Below, one piece after another: positions 1 through 11,500 of a stretch of 64,000 nt of DNA. The first letter of the stretch is position 1; every line of letters starts with the position of its first letter. The stretch is taken from assembly GCA_013399305.1 (NCBI GenBank), contig VXAI01000271.1, positions 650,319 through 714,318 of the forward strand. The letters are read 5' to 3'. Position numbers and translations under genes: made by a program. The stretch is from Rostratula benghalensis. Its lineage: Eukaryota; Chordata; Aves; Charadriiformes; Rostratulidae. A model generated the notes under the pieces. The model saw only the letters and a program-made list of their open reading frames with translations. It was not told the origin of the DNA and ran no database searches.

Positions 1-374
1 TGATTCCAGGACCTGTACAAATTGCAAATGTTCCCTAGGAAATCATCATAGGGAAAAACAGGTGGGGGAAAAATTACACAATGGGGCAATGAAAAGCCTG
101 TCACAGCAATTTAGGTTTCCTGCACCCACAGTTAAGTGGCTAGAGAACAGTAATATGAAGATTTCTCTACACATTATTTCACTTTTGAATCCTGTGTCTT
201 TAACCGGTTGATGCTGTTGGCTTTGTTGGACAAACACTGGGTGGTGGGACAACTTTTCCTGTGTGATTTAGATATTTAATGGAACAATACTTCACTTATC
301 TGTGACTTTACACAAAACTCTCAAATTTTAAATACTCACACTCACTACATGTCTTTGGGTCAGGTAGATATTGT
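1..374. other. Unique AT-rich non-coding sequence
   Basis: No gene, RNA or young repeat is visible. Both strands carry frequent stops and the only open frames are short and unlike any known protein. It leads into the MIR-like relic at 375. Confidence 0.6.
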
Positions 375-535
375 TACACCCTTTTGCAGAGTGATAAATT
401 GAGAGCTGGAGGAGCTGAGTTTAATAACCAAGGGCACAGAGCAAGTCAATGTCAGAAGCAGAAAGGCAGGGCAGAAATTCTTGATTCTTGGTTGCTGTTC
501 TGACTCCTGATCCACATTACTTCCAGCACTTTGCA
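375..535 (-). mobile_element. Degraded MIR/CORE-SINE-like relic
   Basis: Read on the plus strand, the block has the order seen in a reverse-complemented MIR: a 'gataaattgagagctgga' stretch (like the usual 'ggggaaactgaggcacaga'), then 'ccaagggcacagagcaagtca', then 'gtcagaagcagaa', then 'ctgactcctgat'. The spacing between these pieces is close to the family layout, but divergence is high. MIR-type CORE-SINEs are old and inactive in birds. The call is by recalled similarity only, and the ends are approximate. Confidence 0.45.
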
Positions 536-2113
536 TTCTGCACATATAAAGACCCTTTTATCCTTTCATCCCTCTCCCTCTCAATCTTTTACTTTGGAAC
601 CCCGAGATACTGTAGTTTAGTTTGGAAACTAGGAAGCCAAATGAGTATAGTCATGAGGAAAGACTTCAGTTATACAATCCATTAAATAAAACAATAGAGC
701 TTGCAGCTGAGCTATTAAAAAGCCTAGAGCAATTTTTATTTCAATGGCTACATTTTATTTCCTCTTCTGAGTGACTGCTAACAAAGGGCTGCTGAAAGGA
801 CTGGATAAAAAGTAGACGTCAGATGCAAGATCCATGAGTTAAACAACATTATTAGATACAATTTCATAAAATCTAGTTGCTTTTCTGCTACTAGAAATCA
901 TGTCCTTTTGTCAACTTGTGGTCACATCAGCACTTCTGTTGATATAATTTGCTCCAGCTGCAGAGCGTAGCTGGCCTGCAAATCAAGAACTAGAATAGGG
1001 ACAGTCAGGAATAACTCAATGGCTTGGATAATGTGCAAATCACTACGCATCTTGCTATTAGTATAGTTTATTTTCTCTCAGAATATTTGGAACATGAAAA
1101 ATTTATCTTTAGCAAAACAGCCGATCTGACACTTTAGTGAGAGCAGAACTGGCTGGCTAGCTTATTGTAGCACCCCTCCTCCCCTCACAGCTCACACACA
1201 CATACACCCCCCACTCTATAATCATTTAAGTGGGATTATCATATCAAAACCCTTCATTATCTTTCATTGAATTCAGACCAAACACCTAATTTCATATATT
1301 GTTTGAGGTCTCCCTATAATATTGCTCACAATCCTCTACATTCACTTTTTAAATGTTTAAAGGAGGTTGAGGGCTTTTTTATTTCCACTTTGTTTCCTTC
1401 TTTCACCCTTTCCTACCTTTTTCTCCAAATGGGCAGAATAAGAAGCAGTCCATCCTCACAGTAATGAGATCCTTCAAACTACAGCCTTCTGGACAGATGG
1501 GAACCTGGTTGGAAATGAAACATAGCACATCTGGTGGAGCACAGAATGAATGAACATTGTGCAAAAACGGAAAAAGACTTACTAAAGCAACCATTCTCTT
1601 TTGTCTCTACATGAATAGGAAGCATACAGAACCAAGATGGTGTTAGCACAGCCCTTATTTCAATCTACTTTTAAAATATACTTTCCATTTAATACAAAAT
1701 GAACAGTTGGTATCAAGAATCTGCGAAAATCCGAACTTTTTAAGTTCACATTGCTATCGGAGCTTTCTGCTTCTGATAAACAATTAAGGAATGGAAAACA
1801 ATAAGAAATACAGCTGGAAGCACCCCCGTTAACAACAGTGATTAATCATCTGTGAAAATGCTGCAGAAATTTCATTATTTTCCAGTGCAAGTAAACTGTA
1901 TATCGCCTTTGTGCAGAAAGGAAGCACCTCAGCGCAGGTGTTATGTGCACTGCAGACCCATCAGGTTGAAGTCCCTTCACCATCCCTGAAAAAACAAGCA
2001 TTTTCCTCTTTAACTTACTCACCTCAGCTAAGATCTCATTTAGACCCAGTTTTATACCAGTTAACACCCCTGTCTTCAATTTTGTTTTTCTCTCCATTTT
2101 ATCAGGTTAGGAT
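536..2113. other. Unique non-coding sequence
   Basis: AT-rich sequence with no supported gene. Short pyrimidine runs and C-rich patches near 1170-1215 are the only local composition changes. Nothing is assigned to a known repeat. Confidence 0.55.
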
Positions 2114-2480
2114 TAGAATCACAGAATCACAAAATCATAGAATCATTCAGGTAGGAAGAGACCCTTGGGATCATCATCAGCAGCAGCCCCACTCTACAAA
2201 GTTCTCCCCTACACCAGATCCCCCAACACCACATCGCAACCACTCTGAAACACATTCAGGGATGGGGACTCAACCCCCTCCCTGGACTTCTTTACATCAA
2301 GAATTCTTTCCTAATTAATGTCGAGCCTAAACCTACCCTGTTGCAGCTTGAAGCCATTCCCTCTCATTCTATGGCTAGTTAACTGTGAGAAGAGACCAGC
2401 ACCAACCTCTCTCCAATGTCCTTTCAAGGAGTTGTAGAGAGTAAGGAGGCCTCCCTTCAGCCTCCTCTTCCTCAAACTAA
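2114..2480 (-). mobile_element. CR1 LINE fragment, 5'-truncated, minus strand
   Basis: The plus strand begins with 'agaatcacagaatcac', the reverse complement of the CR1 3' terminal repeat. It continues through the typical antisense landmarks: 'gtaggaagagaccctt', 'tcagggatggggac', 'aagaattctttcctaat', 'ccattccctctcattct' and 'ggcctcccttcagcctcct'. Similarity fades near 2480, which gives a 5'-truncated copy of about 365 bp. Multiple substitutions show it is an old, inactive insertion. CR1 inserts by target-primed reverse transcription and is usually 5'-truncated, as here. Confidence 0.88.
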
Positions 2481-4172
2481 TTCATAAGATTTAGCCAATA
2501 AATAGAATTTAGCCAATAACTGTGTGAAATACAAGAATTCCCCTCCTTTTGTCAAATTTTTAATTCTTGTCAATGAAGACAAAGCTTAAGCTTCTTCTGG
2601 CCTAATAGAAGTCCTCTATCAAACTAAGACAGTGGTTGGTTTCATAGCAATTGTATATTTAGTGTTTCTTTGTATACACACTGCATATTCAGACTGTAAA
2701 ATTCACTATGGCGACATAAACAGTGAAGTAAAGGCCAGAGTGAAAACAATATTAGGCAGCTGTGACCAATAGATCTCCAGATTACACGTGTGAAAACTCT
2801 TTCTTCAAACTGTAAAGTAAGAGCTAAAAAAGAACAGTGGAGTTTTCACTCCTGACCTCCTCTGAACCCTGTGTTTGTAGTATGGTGGATTGTGGAGGGT
2901 TTTTCTTGCCTTCAACCAGGGATAGGACATATTTTTGATTCATAGCCTGGCTTTTAAGGCAAATCCCACACTTTCTGATTTGAAAAATTTTTATCTCATA
3001 GCAGAGTACAAAAGCTCTTGTTCCAGTCAACACAATCTAATAGGGAATAGATCCTACCTCTTTATTTGATATCAGCATTTTGGGCAGAGCAGTATCCTGA
3101 TCCAAAATGGAAAATATTAAACACATCTTTTGGTATTCATGTAGAGCAAACAACATCAATTCCTGGTCATCTTTTCTCCTTGGCACTTAGCTTTATGTGC
3201 CTGCTTTATGCTACCAGCACAATAGAAAACCTCAGCTCATTAGTACCTTACAGAATATATTTAAAAGAGACTAGAACAGCATTGGCTTTAGCTGCAAAGC
3301 TGCTCTGAATCTCATGAACAGCAAGGAACATTCACAAGTATGCTGCGCTAAAGTGAAGTCAGACAACTGCCACAGATGCTGCCAAATCAAGACTCAAAAT
3401 AATTTTGAAATGTGAACTTAATCGGCTTTCTTCTCCAAATTTGATTCATTGTTTCTATCAATGAGGTATTCTTTTACTTTGCTAATAAGAGCAAGAAAAT
3501 AATAATAATAACAACAACAGCAATAATAATAATAACAATAATAATCTTGAGCAGTTTGAATTTGGGGGTCATGGCCTAAAGAACAACACAGGTCAGTTAA
3601 GCTAAAAGAAAAAGAAGCTCTGGAAATTATTAGTCACATCTTTCAGTCTTTTGCTAAAGAAAATCTAAGACTTCCATTGGCCACCATTACTTTCAAATAA
3701 GATACCAGCAATTTAAAAACTCAATGGTGAATTATCATTGATCACTGAAATCCCACTGATACCTCACTGCTGTACTAAACCACTGAGTCTGCAGCCAAAC
3801 CAGCCCCAAAATTGCCCATTTGAAGCCAGAGTTCTGGACTGGTTTTGGCATAGTTAAGGCTATGACATTAGCTGGTGGATGATAGCTTCTTTGTGGACAT
3901 GGAAAAAAAACACACAGCCATTCCTGAGCTTCACAATGTGGCTGGTTCTGCTGGTGTGCTCCTGCATCTCCCACCATGATGATAGGGTGCTGGGGCTCTG
4001 CCTTAACCTTTACTCCCTCCAGTCAGACTCTCTTGTTCCAGTCAGTTTACATTTGCTGACTTCTTGGGCTGTGTCTTTTTTTTTTTAAAATACAGAGGGA
4101 ACTTTTCTCTTTTCAGTTGAAAAAGGCTAGTAAGTGAGTCGAGTCACGTTATAAGTGTGTGAATACCAATCT
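2481..4172. other. Unique non-coding sequence with a microsatellite
   Basis: No gene is supported. The segment holds the AAT/AAC microsatellite at 3498-3545 and an 11-T run near 4076. The remaining sequence is AT-rich with stops in all frames. Confidence 0.55.
3498..3545. repeat. AAT/AAC trinucleotide microsatellite
   Basis: About 48 bp of AAT units interrupted by AAC and a single CAG, in the order AAT, AAC, AAT, AAC, AAT. The interruptions suggest an ageing, less variable repeat. Confidence 0.9.
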
Positions 4173-4908
4173 GATAACCTTCTACAATGAGATAATTGGC
4201 TTGGAGATTGAGGGAAGACCAGAAGATGTTGTTGAGCTTCAGTAGGGCTTTTCATACTGTCTTCTGCAGCGTCTTCGTTGAAAAAGTAGTGAAGTCCGAG
4301 TGAAATACGTGGAGTTAGGTGGACTGGGAACTGACTGAACTACTGGTTTCAAAGAGTTGGCATTAGTGGCACAAAGTCCAGCTCGGGGACAGCTGTCAAT
4401 GATGTGACCCAGATGTTGATGTTAGGATACAGGACTCTTGAACTTTAACATCTTCATTGATGGCACATGGTGCACCCTCAGCAAGTTGGCATACTATAAA
4501 AAACTGGGATGAGTGAATGATACATCGTATGAGTGTGTTGACTTTCAGAGGCCGAAAGATCTCAAAAAGTTCAACAAGAGGAAATTCAAAGTCCTCCACC
4601 TGAGTAGAAAACAACTCCATGCTAACAGGATGGAAAGCAGCCCTGCAGAGAAGACCCTGGACATCCTAATGGACACTGAGCTGACCATTAATCAGGAATG
4701 TGCCTTTGCAGAAGAGAAAGCCAATATTGTCTTAGGTAAAGCATTACCAGGAGATCAAAGGAGGTGATTCAAAAGGTGGGTTGACATAGTGCTTAGTGAC
4801 ATGGTTTAGTAATGAGTTGTTGGTTTTTATCAGAGTTAGGTTGATGGATGGACGAGATGATCTTAAAAGTCCCTTAAAACCCAGACAATTCTATGATTCT
4901 ATGATTCT
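4173..4908 (+). mobile_element. CR1 LINE fragment with reverse-transcriptase remnant, plus strand
   Basis: The block follows CR1 ORF2 in order. It starts in the RT region ('aaccttctacaatga', 'ggcttttcatactgtct', 'agtggcacaaagtccagct', 'aacatcttcattgatgg', 'caccctcagcaagttgg') and runs through the segment encoding 'KFKVLHLSRKQL' near 4579-4614. It then jumps near 4735-4760 to the 3' UTR ('gcttagtgacatggtttagt', 'gatgatcttaaaagtccctt') and ends with two copies of ATTCTATG at 4888-4908. Frameshifts and stops break ORF2, and the missing C-terminal part marks an internal deletion of several hundred bases relative to a full CR1. Confidence 0.9.
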
Positions 4909-4997
4909 TCCTCTCTACTCAAGACTTGTGAAATACATCTGGAGATCTGAGTCCAATACAGGTCTCCCCAGTACAAGATAAACTTGGAATTCTTGAA

Positions 4998-5368
4998 CAG
5001 AGTCCATTACAGGCCCAAAATGATGAAGGGGTTGGAGCATCTGACATTTGAGGAGAGGCTGAGAGAACTGGGATTGTTCAACCTGGAGAAGAGGAGGCTC
5101 ATAGAGGTCTTGTTAATGTAAAAGTAAAGAAGATGGAGCCAGAGTCTTAACAGTAACTACTAACAGAATAAGAGATAATGGCCACAAATGAAAATACAAG
5201 GGATTCTACTTCAAGATTAAAAAAATCCCAAGATACTGTGAGGGGTGTTAAACACAAGCAGAGAGGTTGTGGAGTCTCCATCCTTGGAGACTGGACATGG
5301 TCCAGGACACAAGGGATAGGTCCAGACCACCTCCAGAGATCACTTCCAACCAGAACTACTCTGTGAAT
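4998..5368 (+). mobile_element. CR1 LINE 3' fragment, plus strand
   Basis: It starts inside the ORF2 C-terminal region ('agtccattacaggcccaaaa', 'ggttggagcatctgacattt', 'gaggagaggctgagagaact', 'tcaacctggagaagaggagg'). It continues through 'agagaggttgtggagtctcc' and the 3' UTR 'ccagagatcacttccaacc', and ends at 'tctgtgaat'. The tail type differs from the copy ending at 4908, so this is a separate insertion, probably another CR1 subfamily. Many substitutions and small deletions make it inactive. Confidence 0.88.
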
Positions 5369-7429
5369 AAAGTCCAATACTATAGTCTGGAATAAAGTTC
5401 AGCGTGATGAAAGTGACCTTCAGTGAGTTGGCCAAGAAATAAGCCTTATCTTTTGTTGATGGCATCTGCTCCACAGCCATTAAGTCAGCAAAACATTTTC
5501 AAAAATGGTTGTCTCGATCTAACAGTGAAACTTCTGAAAGGCTTAATTAAGCAATCATGATAAGACTGAGTCTAATCATCTTTAAATTTATTGTAAAGCC
5601 CACCTATTAATCAACACTTTCTCACAAAGGCAGGGCTAAAGAGCACTTGACTGTCTTGGACAGGGGAAAGAGTAACAGAAAATGGTGAATGAGGGAAAAT
5701 GAAGGAAGAAATGTAAAAGATGCAAAATGAGAGAGATACCTTGTAGTCACAGAAAAGCAATTAGAAGGGAACTTCTGTAATAGCAAGTATTCTGTTTTTC
5801 ACCCAGATACCTTGTTTACTAGCTGTATAATTATCTTGAAAAGCAGATCAATACTCCTAGTTACACTAAGGGAAAAAAAAAACATTTGTGATTAGGTAAT
5901 GTTCATAGAGATAATTCAAATTCTTCAGTCACAGGGACTCTGGACACAAGGAAATGGTAACTGTTCTGCTCAGCAGCTGTACCTCTGGTGAATGCCTCCC
6001 GAGAAACATCCTTCTTTCCCCTGCCCTCACCACCACCACCACTTGAAGATAGTCAGAATCAGAAATTAGGAGGAAGAAGGGTGTATCTACCGGATTTATT
6101 GCAAAGAAGCTTCATTCACTGTTCTCTGCAGGAGTCAAGACAAGATAAAAAGCTGCTACAATGCCTAGGGATCTATTTAGTGTTGGAATGCCTTTCCCTG
6201 TTTCTTGGCTGCTCAGTTTATGAAGGGACACGTGTGGAGAGAACAAAATGCTTGAATACAAACAGTTTAATTGTTTCCATCCAAACTTCAGATCCTCAAA
6301 ACCCTTACTTGGCGGTTTTCAACTGCTAATACGTCTAAAGAGGCACCAACAGAGGCATATAGAATCCTTTCCTATTTGTGTTTTTCTCAATATAGTCCCA
6401 CCAGAGCAACTGAGCTCCACCTCCCTGCATGGAGGGGGAGTATCTGCAGATGTGGTGGGGATGAAAGGCGCAAGGAGCTCACTGCTCACGTTTCCCCCAT
6501 TTCTCTTCCCAAAGAAGTCTCATATTTACTTATGCTCAAATTTCATCCCTGAAGCTGAACTCCATGCTATTGACAGTTGGGATGGGAGGAGATGGTGTCC
6601 CTGACTTCTTAGCCAGCTTCCCAGTGGTTAGAAAACCATGCTGGTGGCAAGGGAAGGCTTTCTGGGGGCGGAAGAGGAGATGTGGTTTAGACAGTACAGG
6701 GAACTGACATGAGGTCTTCCACATCCTGCATCCACTACCCAGCCAAGGCACTAAGACCTTGGCTTAGTCTAGACTAAGGCTTTTAAGACCTTATTAAAAA
6801 TAAAATAAAATAAAACAAAGTAGACTGACTTTCCACCCTGGGCTCTTAATTTAGGTATTACTAATTCCACAAGGTAGCTAGACCCGTGCAGGAATGTTCT
6901 ACAGACCTCAGTACTGTGGTACCTAACCCCTCTCCTTTTGCAGATCCATTCCTTGGTCTGGTGAGGTTTTGTAATAACAGACACCACCTACATTTATTTA
7001 TTTTTTTTCTTTTTTCCCAAATTCATGTAATCAGGTCAAGGGGTAGGTCATCAAACTGCCTTTCCCAGAGTCGGACAGCGTGTAATTTGTGAAGTGCCTC
7101 CAGAATGGGGATCAATTACTTTCATTCTGCTTTTATGGCCCTGTACTTGTTCACGTATGGATTGAGCCCGTGCTTTATCATCCTTAAATAAAAATTGGCC
7201 GTAGCAGTCAGCAAAATGTGCTAGGCTTGTCCTAAGTGATAGTGCAAACACACATGCCTCTCAGGCCACCAAATTGCTAAGTCTATGTCAGCTCTTAAAT
7301 GATTATCTATTATCTTCAATTCGGTCTATGTCTAGCCAGAGAGTGGTAACAAAAGTATGGGTTTTTCCACAGTTTCCTCTGTTTCTAAAAGGAAAACATT
7401 TTTCCTATACAGCTGGAAATGGTTGCAGA

Positions 7430-7449
7430 GGGGAGGGGGGCAGGGAGGG
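7430..7449 (+). other. Potential G-quadruplex motif
   Basis: Four guanine runs of 4, 6, 3 and 3 bases are separated by single A, CA and A loops, matching the G3+ N1-7 rule on the plus strand. Folding is not shown by sequence alone. Confidence 0.6.
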
Positions 7450-7785
7450 AAGGCACTGTTTTGCAAAATGTCATTTTTCCTTCAGCATGTCATGTTTTTG
7501 GATAGCCCCTCCAGAGCTGGTGAAGGCACACCATTCTGTAAGGTCATTTGAAAGCAGAGGATTCTGCAGCACACCCTATAAAGCCCGGTTTTACACAGCA
7601 AGTGAATGACCTGCTGCTGGGGTTCAATTTCATGGAGTGTCAAACCTCTGGTGTAAAGGTGCTTTTCCATCACTTCAGATTCAAAAGAATCTTAATGTGA
7701 AAGATGAGAATGAGAGGACTGCCAGGTTGTGTGGCAGCTGTGCAAGCGAGGGAAATGCTTTTGCTGGCAGTAGCATTTTCTTGTT

Positions 7786-7847
7786 AAAAGGAAAAAAGAA
7801 AAAGGAAAAAAAAAAAAGTAAAAAGAAAGAACAAAACCAGAAAAAGG
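7786..7847 (+). repeat. A-rich purine low-complexity tract
   Basis: About 60 bases almost wholly A with scattered G and two short C interruptions. The open frame across it gives a lysine-rich low-complexity peptide that should not be taken as a gene. Confidence 0.85.
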
Positions 7848-8384
7848 ACCCCGAAGAGGATCTATTGTGCATAAGTTCTGATTCAGATGGATTTTCTTTC
7901 TGCAAGTTCACAGAGGTGTCCATGGATTGGATTGCTGGGACACGTTGAGGGAGAGAAGAACCCTGGTGACATTTTCGAGGTGCGGTGACAGTAAAGTAGA
8001 AAGGCTGCAAAGCTGCCTAGGATAAGCGTGATCCCAGATGTGAAACAAGGAGGGTGTAGTACAAGTGCATCTTGGAATGCTTTCTGTTGTTCACTCCATG
8101 TTTTGGCTGGCTTAAATGGTTTATAGGATTGTTCTCATTTTGTTTTGCCTAAGGATCCATTTGGCGACTGTGTTGTGAGAAAAGCAGAGGCGCTCAGAGA
8201 GCATGAGGAAGGAAGAATTAAAAAGCTCTGACTAAAAACAAAATTAAAAGGCTAATTTTAAGGAGTGCACTTGAGATTTATGCAGCCGACAGACGAGCAA
8301 GGAGTTAAGACCTAACTTACTTCTGTTTAATTTTCTGGATGTTTTTCCTGGAGTTTGATCCAATTACCAGAGTATGTACATGGA

Positions 8385-8525
8385 TCTCAAGACTACAGAA
8401 CTATATTCCTGCTGTGCCACTGATTCATTGTCTGACTAGAGAGCAGTCTAATCAACTTCTTCTGTCTAGGTTGCCTGCTTGGGAAAAAGGATGATATAAT
8501 TATTTCACTGAGACTTAAATTCTAG
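8385..8525 (+). mobile_element. MIR/CORE-SINE-like relic, plus strand
   Basis: Follows the MIR layout: 'agaactatattcctgctgtg', 'gccactgattcattgtctga' (the CORE-like 'gccactgatttgctgtgtga'), then 'tcaacttcttctgtctaggt', then 'gggaaaaaggatgatataat' (the usual 'aaaatggggataataat'). The pieces are in the right order and spacing, though substituted. Identified by recalled consensus only. Confidence 0.5.
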
Positions 8526-11500
8526 AAGATGGTCTGATGTGCTTTGATTTAACACTGTATATTAGTTCAGAGAATATGATTATCTTCTTCCTATTCTGCA
8601 GGATAAACACAAGCCCCAGTTTTCCCTGAATAATTCTTAGTCATACTCCTCTTGTTGCCCCAATTTAATACATGAACAAAGAAACCCAAATTTGCACGGA
8701 AATATTGCGTGTCATATCCTGATACAGAGTTGTCTACAGATACTTGCATAGGTGTGATAAATCTAATTTTTTGGAAGCCATTGTAGAAATCTTTTTTTTT
8801 TTTATTTCTCCTCCTCTCCCTTGTATTTATTATATGCGTATTTTAGCTGTGATTTCTTCTCATTTCATTGCAGTGTGGCATTAACTCTGAAGGCAGGGTT
8901 GCAATTGTGATCCTGATGGGGAAGTCTTCTGTCCCTGATACCTGCTGTGGCCCCTGTAACTCCAGTGAATCACAGCAGGATTATGTTTGGTTGTTTCATC
9001 TATTCCTACATGGAAAGGGCTTCAGATCAACACATGCTTTGGAAAAGCTCTTTGTATCCATTCTTCAGAAAAAGTAAAAAAATAAGAGGCTTACTGATAG
9101 TCACTGCATAGGAGAAACTGGGGGAAACAAACCAACACACACTGCACCTAGCTGTAAAAAAAGAGAGAAATTTCTGAGTATTTAAGCAACAGTAGATGAG
9201 AAAATAGCTTTTCATCAAATAGAAATATCAGAGCATATGGTAATGGGACAAAGCTGGAGAAAAAGACTGGTTTGGAAAAAAGACCATTAACATTCTGAGA
9301 ATAGTGAGTTTTGCTTTATTTCTCCTTTGGCAAACTTGCCTGGCACATTGGCGCTGCCAATTAGGTTGTCTGATCTCTGACAGACAACAAATTTGTATCC
9401 AGAGCAACCAGGAATAGCCAAGAATTTGAAAAAAAATCTGTCTGTTTCTTCTTTTTCGTAATAGAATAGGACTTGGATTACAGTGGATCAGATGGCTGGA
9501 TAGAAGAGGGTTAATGTAGAATGTCAGGGATAAATTTATTACCAGTGTGGAAGTAATGGTGAATATATTTGACCTGGAGTAGGGCAATATTAATATTCTG
9601 TAGGAACCAAACTCCAAACAAACCGCGTAGTCCTGTCCTCAATGGAAACCTATTCCTGAAAGATATCCAAAGGGTCCATGTGTTTTTACACATTGGAAAC
9701 ACTTGTAAAGTTTGTCATGCCAAGTATAATTGAACCAAACCCAACTGAAATTGTAACAGCAAAACCAGCAGCAGGAGAGGTAATTTGTAATTTCTTTAAA
9801 ACATTTGTAATTTAATTTATAATATATTAAACAACCTCTAAATATATACTACCGAGAGATTCCATGGCTGCTTCATGCACTAAGGTTTCTGCAGCTTGTT
9901 GTATGTTGCCCTCATCCTACACCCTGGGCACCAAGAGTTTCAATGAACTTACCATTCAGTGCAACCCAACATATGAACCTGCTCATAAGCGTTTTTCATA
10001 TCACCCACAGCTCTGGGAGCAGCTTCCACTGCTATTGCTCTCATTCCCATTACCTTCAACTTCCCCATTGCCCAGATGGAGGAGGAACAAGGAAACTCTT
10101 GAACTCAAAAGTGCATCTTCAGTCACAACTCTTGCCAGAAAGAAACAAACCATGGTACTTGAGGGTTGTCTGTGTAGGTCAAGAGACATTCCCAACGTGT
10201 CACTGGTTTTCTTTACACTCTGGATTCCAGACAGCTGCATGTGAGGTCTGCTGAGATCTCTTCAAGTCTGCTCGGGCTTCACACGGGCTACTAAGTTCAC
10301 CTGGTCCTTCCACGGAACAAAACCTTCCTACCTCAGGGCCATACTGACACATTCATATCTCTTTTTAATCAGCTCAGTGCATGATATAGTCAGCTTACAG
10401 TGTGCAACGCTACTACAACCAGGCATCGTTCATCACGTGGGCTTAAGAAAACAGTCGCTATGGCCTTACATAATTTTTTTTTTTTTTATGAACCATGCTA
10501 TTATTTTCATGGAGTTTATAAAAATTCTTCTTTTTTTCCTATCCAATCTGTGTATTTATTTTTGTGTTTAATTTTAGTCCTCCCGTATTCTCTTTTCAAG
10601 GGCTAAGGAGCTGAATCACTATTTTCTTGAGAGATCCTTGCATGAAATATAGTTAAATCGCTTTCCAGTTTCGATACCGTTTTTTTGAAATTGCTAGCAA
10701 CCATAATTCCTCAAGATGTTCCTTGCATCTGATTGGCATCAATATTTTCAAAGGATATTTACAAAGGGTAACTTAATCCTGGAGGAAGCCCATTTCTCTC
10801 TAGGCACAAAAAGAGAAGGTGTCCTCCCCAGAGTAACTGAGTGGGGTACTCAACGGCTCAGAGAAGAACCACTGGCTGTAGAAGGAAACCTGGAAAGTCT
10901 TTCTGGGCCAAAGTCAGATTTTGTGCATATGTTTACCTGGCATCAAGGTTAAAGATACAATTTTGATGTTTAGGCCCAGAAAAGAAGGGAGAAGGGACCA
11001 GAAGTGGATACAATTGGCTAAAGGGAATTACAGCCTCATGGAGAACCATTAAGGCATGAAGCTAGTATAGGCAGATCTACCTCTCCTGCTTCTGCTGTGC
11101 ACCACAAATGAGATGTGGTAAACACATCTGCAGGAAAGAAGCCATGTGTGAAATATGACATGCTGACACCATCCAGACACCAGCCTATAGGTGGTCATTC
11201 AGTTACTATACACCAGGGAAATTCTGATGTTGCTCTACTCCGGAGGTCAGTCTCGCCCCCTTGGTTGTAACCAGATTTATGATGGGAGTAATGAGCTTCT
11301 CACATTTCCTGGTGCTGGTCCATGTCTAGCTGAGGAGCACCAAGGGGTCTGACCTTTCTGTTTATCAGGATTTCTTTGTACTGAGGAAGCATTTCTGTCT
11401 CTCACTGCAAAAAGGAAAAAAAAAAAAAAAAAAAAAAAAAGAAAAGAAAGGTATTTTGGGATCAGGTGAAACTCATTTGATGACAATGATAACGCTTCTG

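Larger units (their letters stand above)
5369..8384. other. Unique non-coding sequence
   Basis: No gene is supported. It contains a short CAC run (6028-6042), a guanine-quadruplex-type motif (7430-7449) and an A-rich purine tract (7786-7847). The 7100-7340 stretch has long AT-rich homeobox-like words and looks like candidate conserved non-coding sequence. Several open frames of about 100 codons here lack recognisable domains and overlap on both strands, as expected by chance. Confidence 0.5.

Noticed and set aside
1911..2318. 135-codon plus-strand open frame
   Set aside because: Its second half is antisense CR1 and its first half has no recognisable feature.
7637..7948. Lysine-rich 103-codon frame
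   Set aside because: The lysine block comes from the A-rich tract at 7786-7847. There is no other support for coding.
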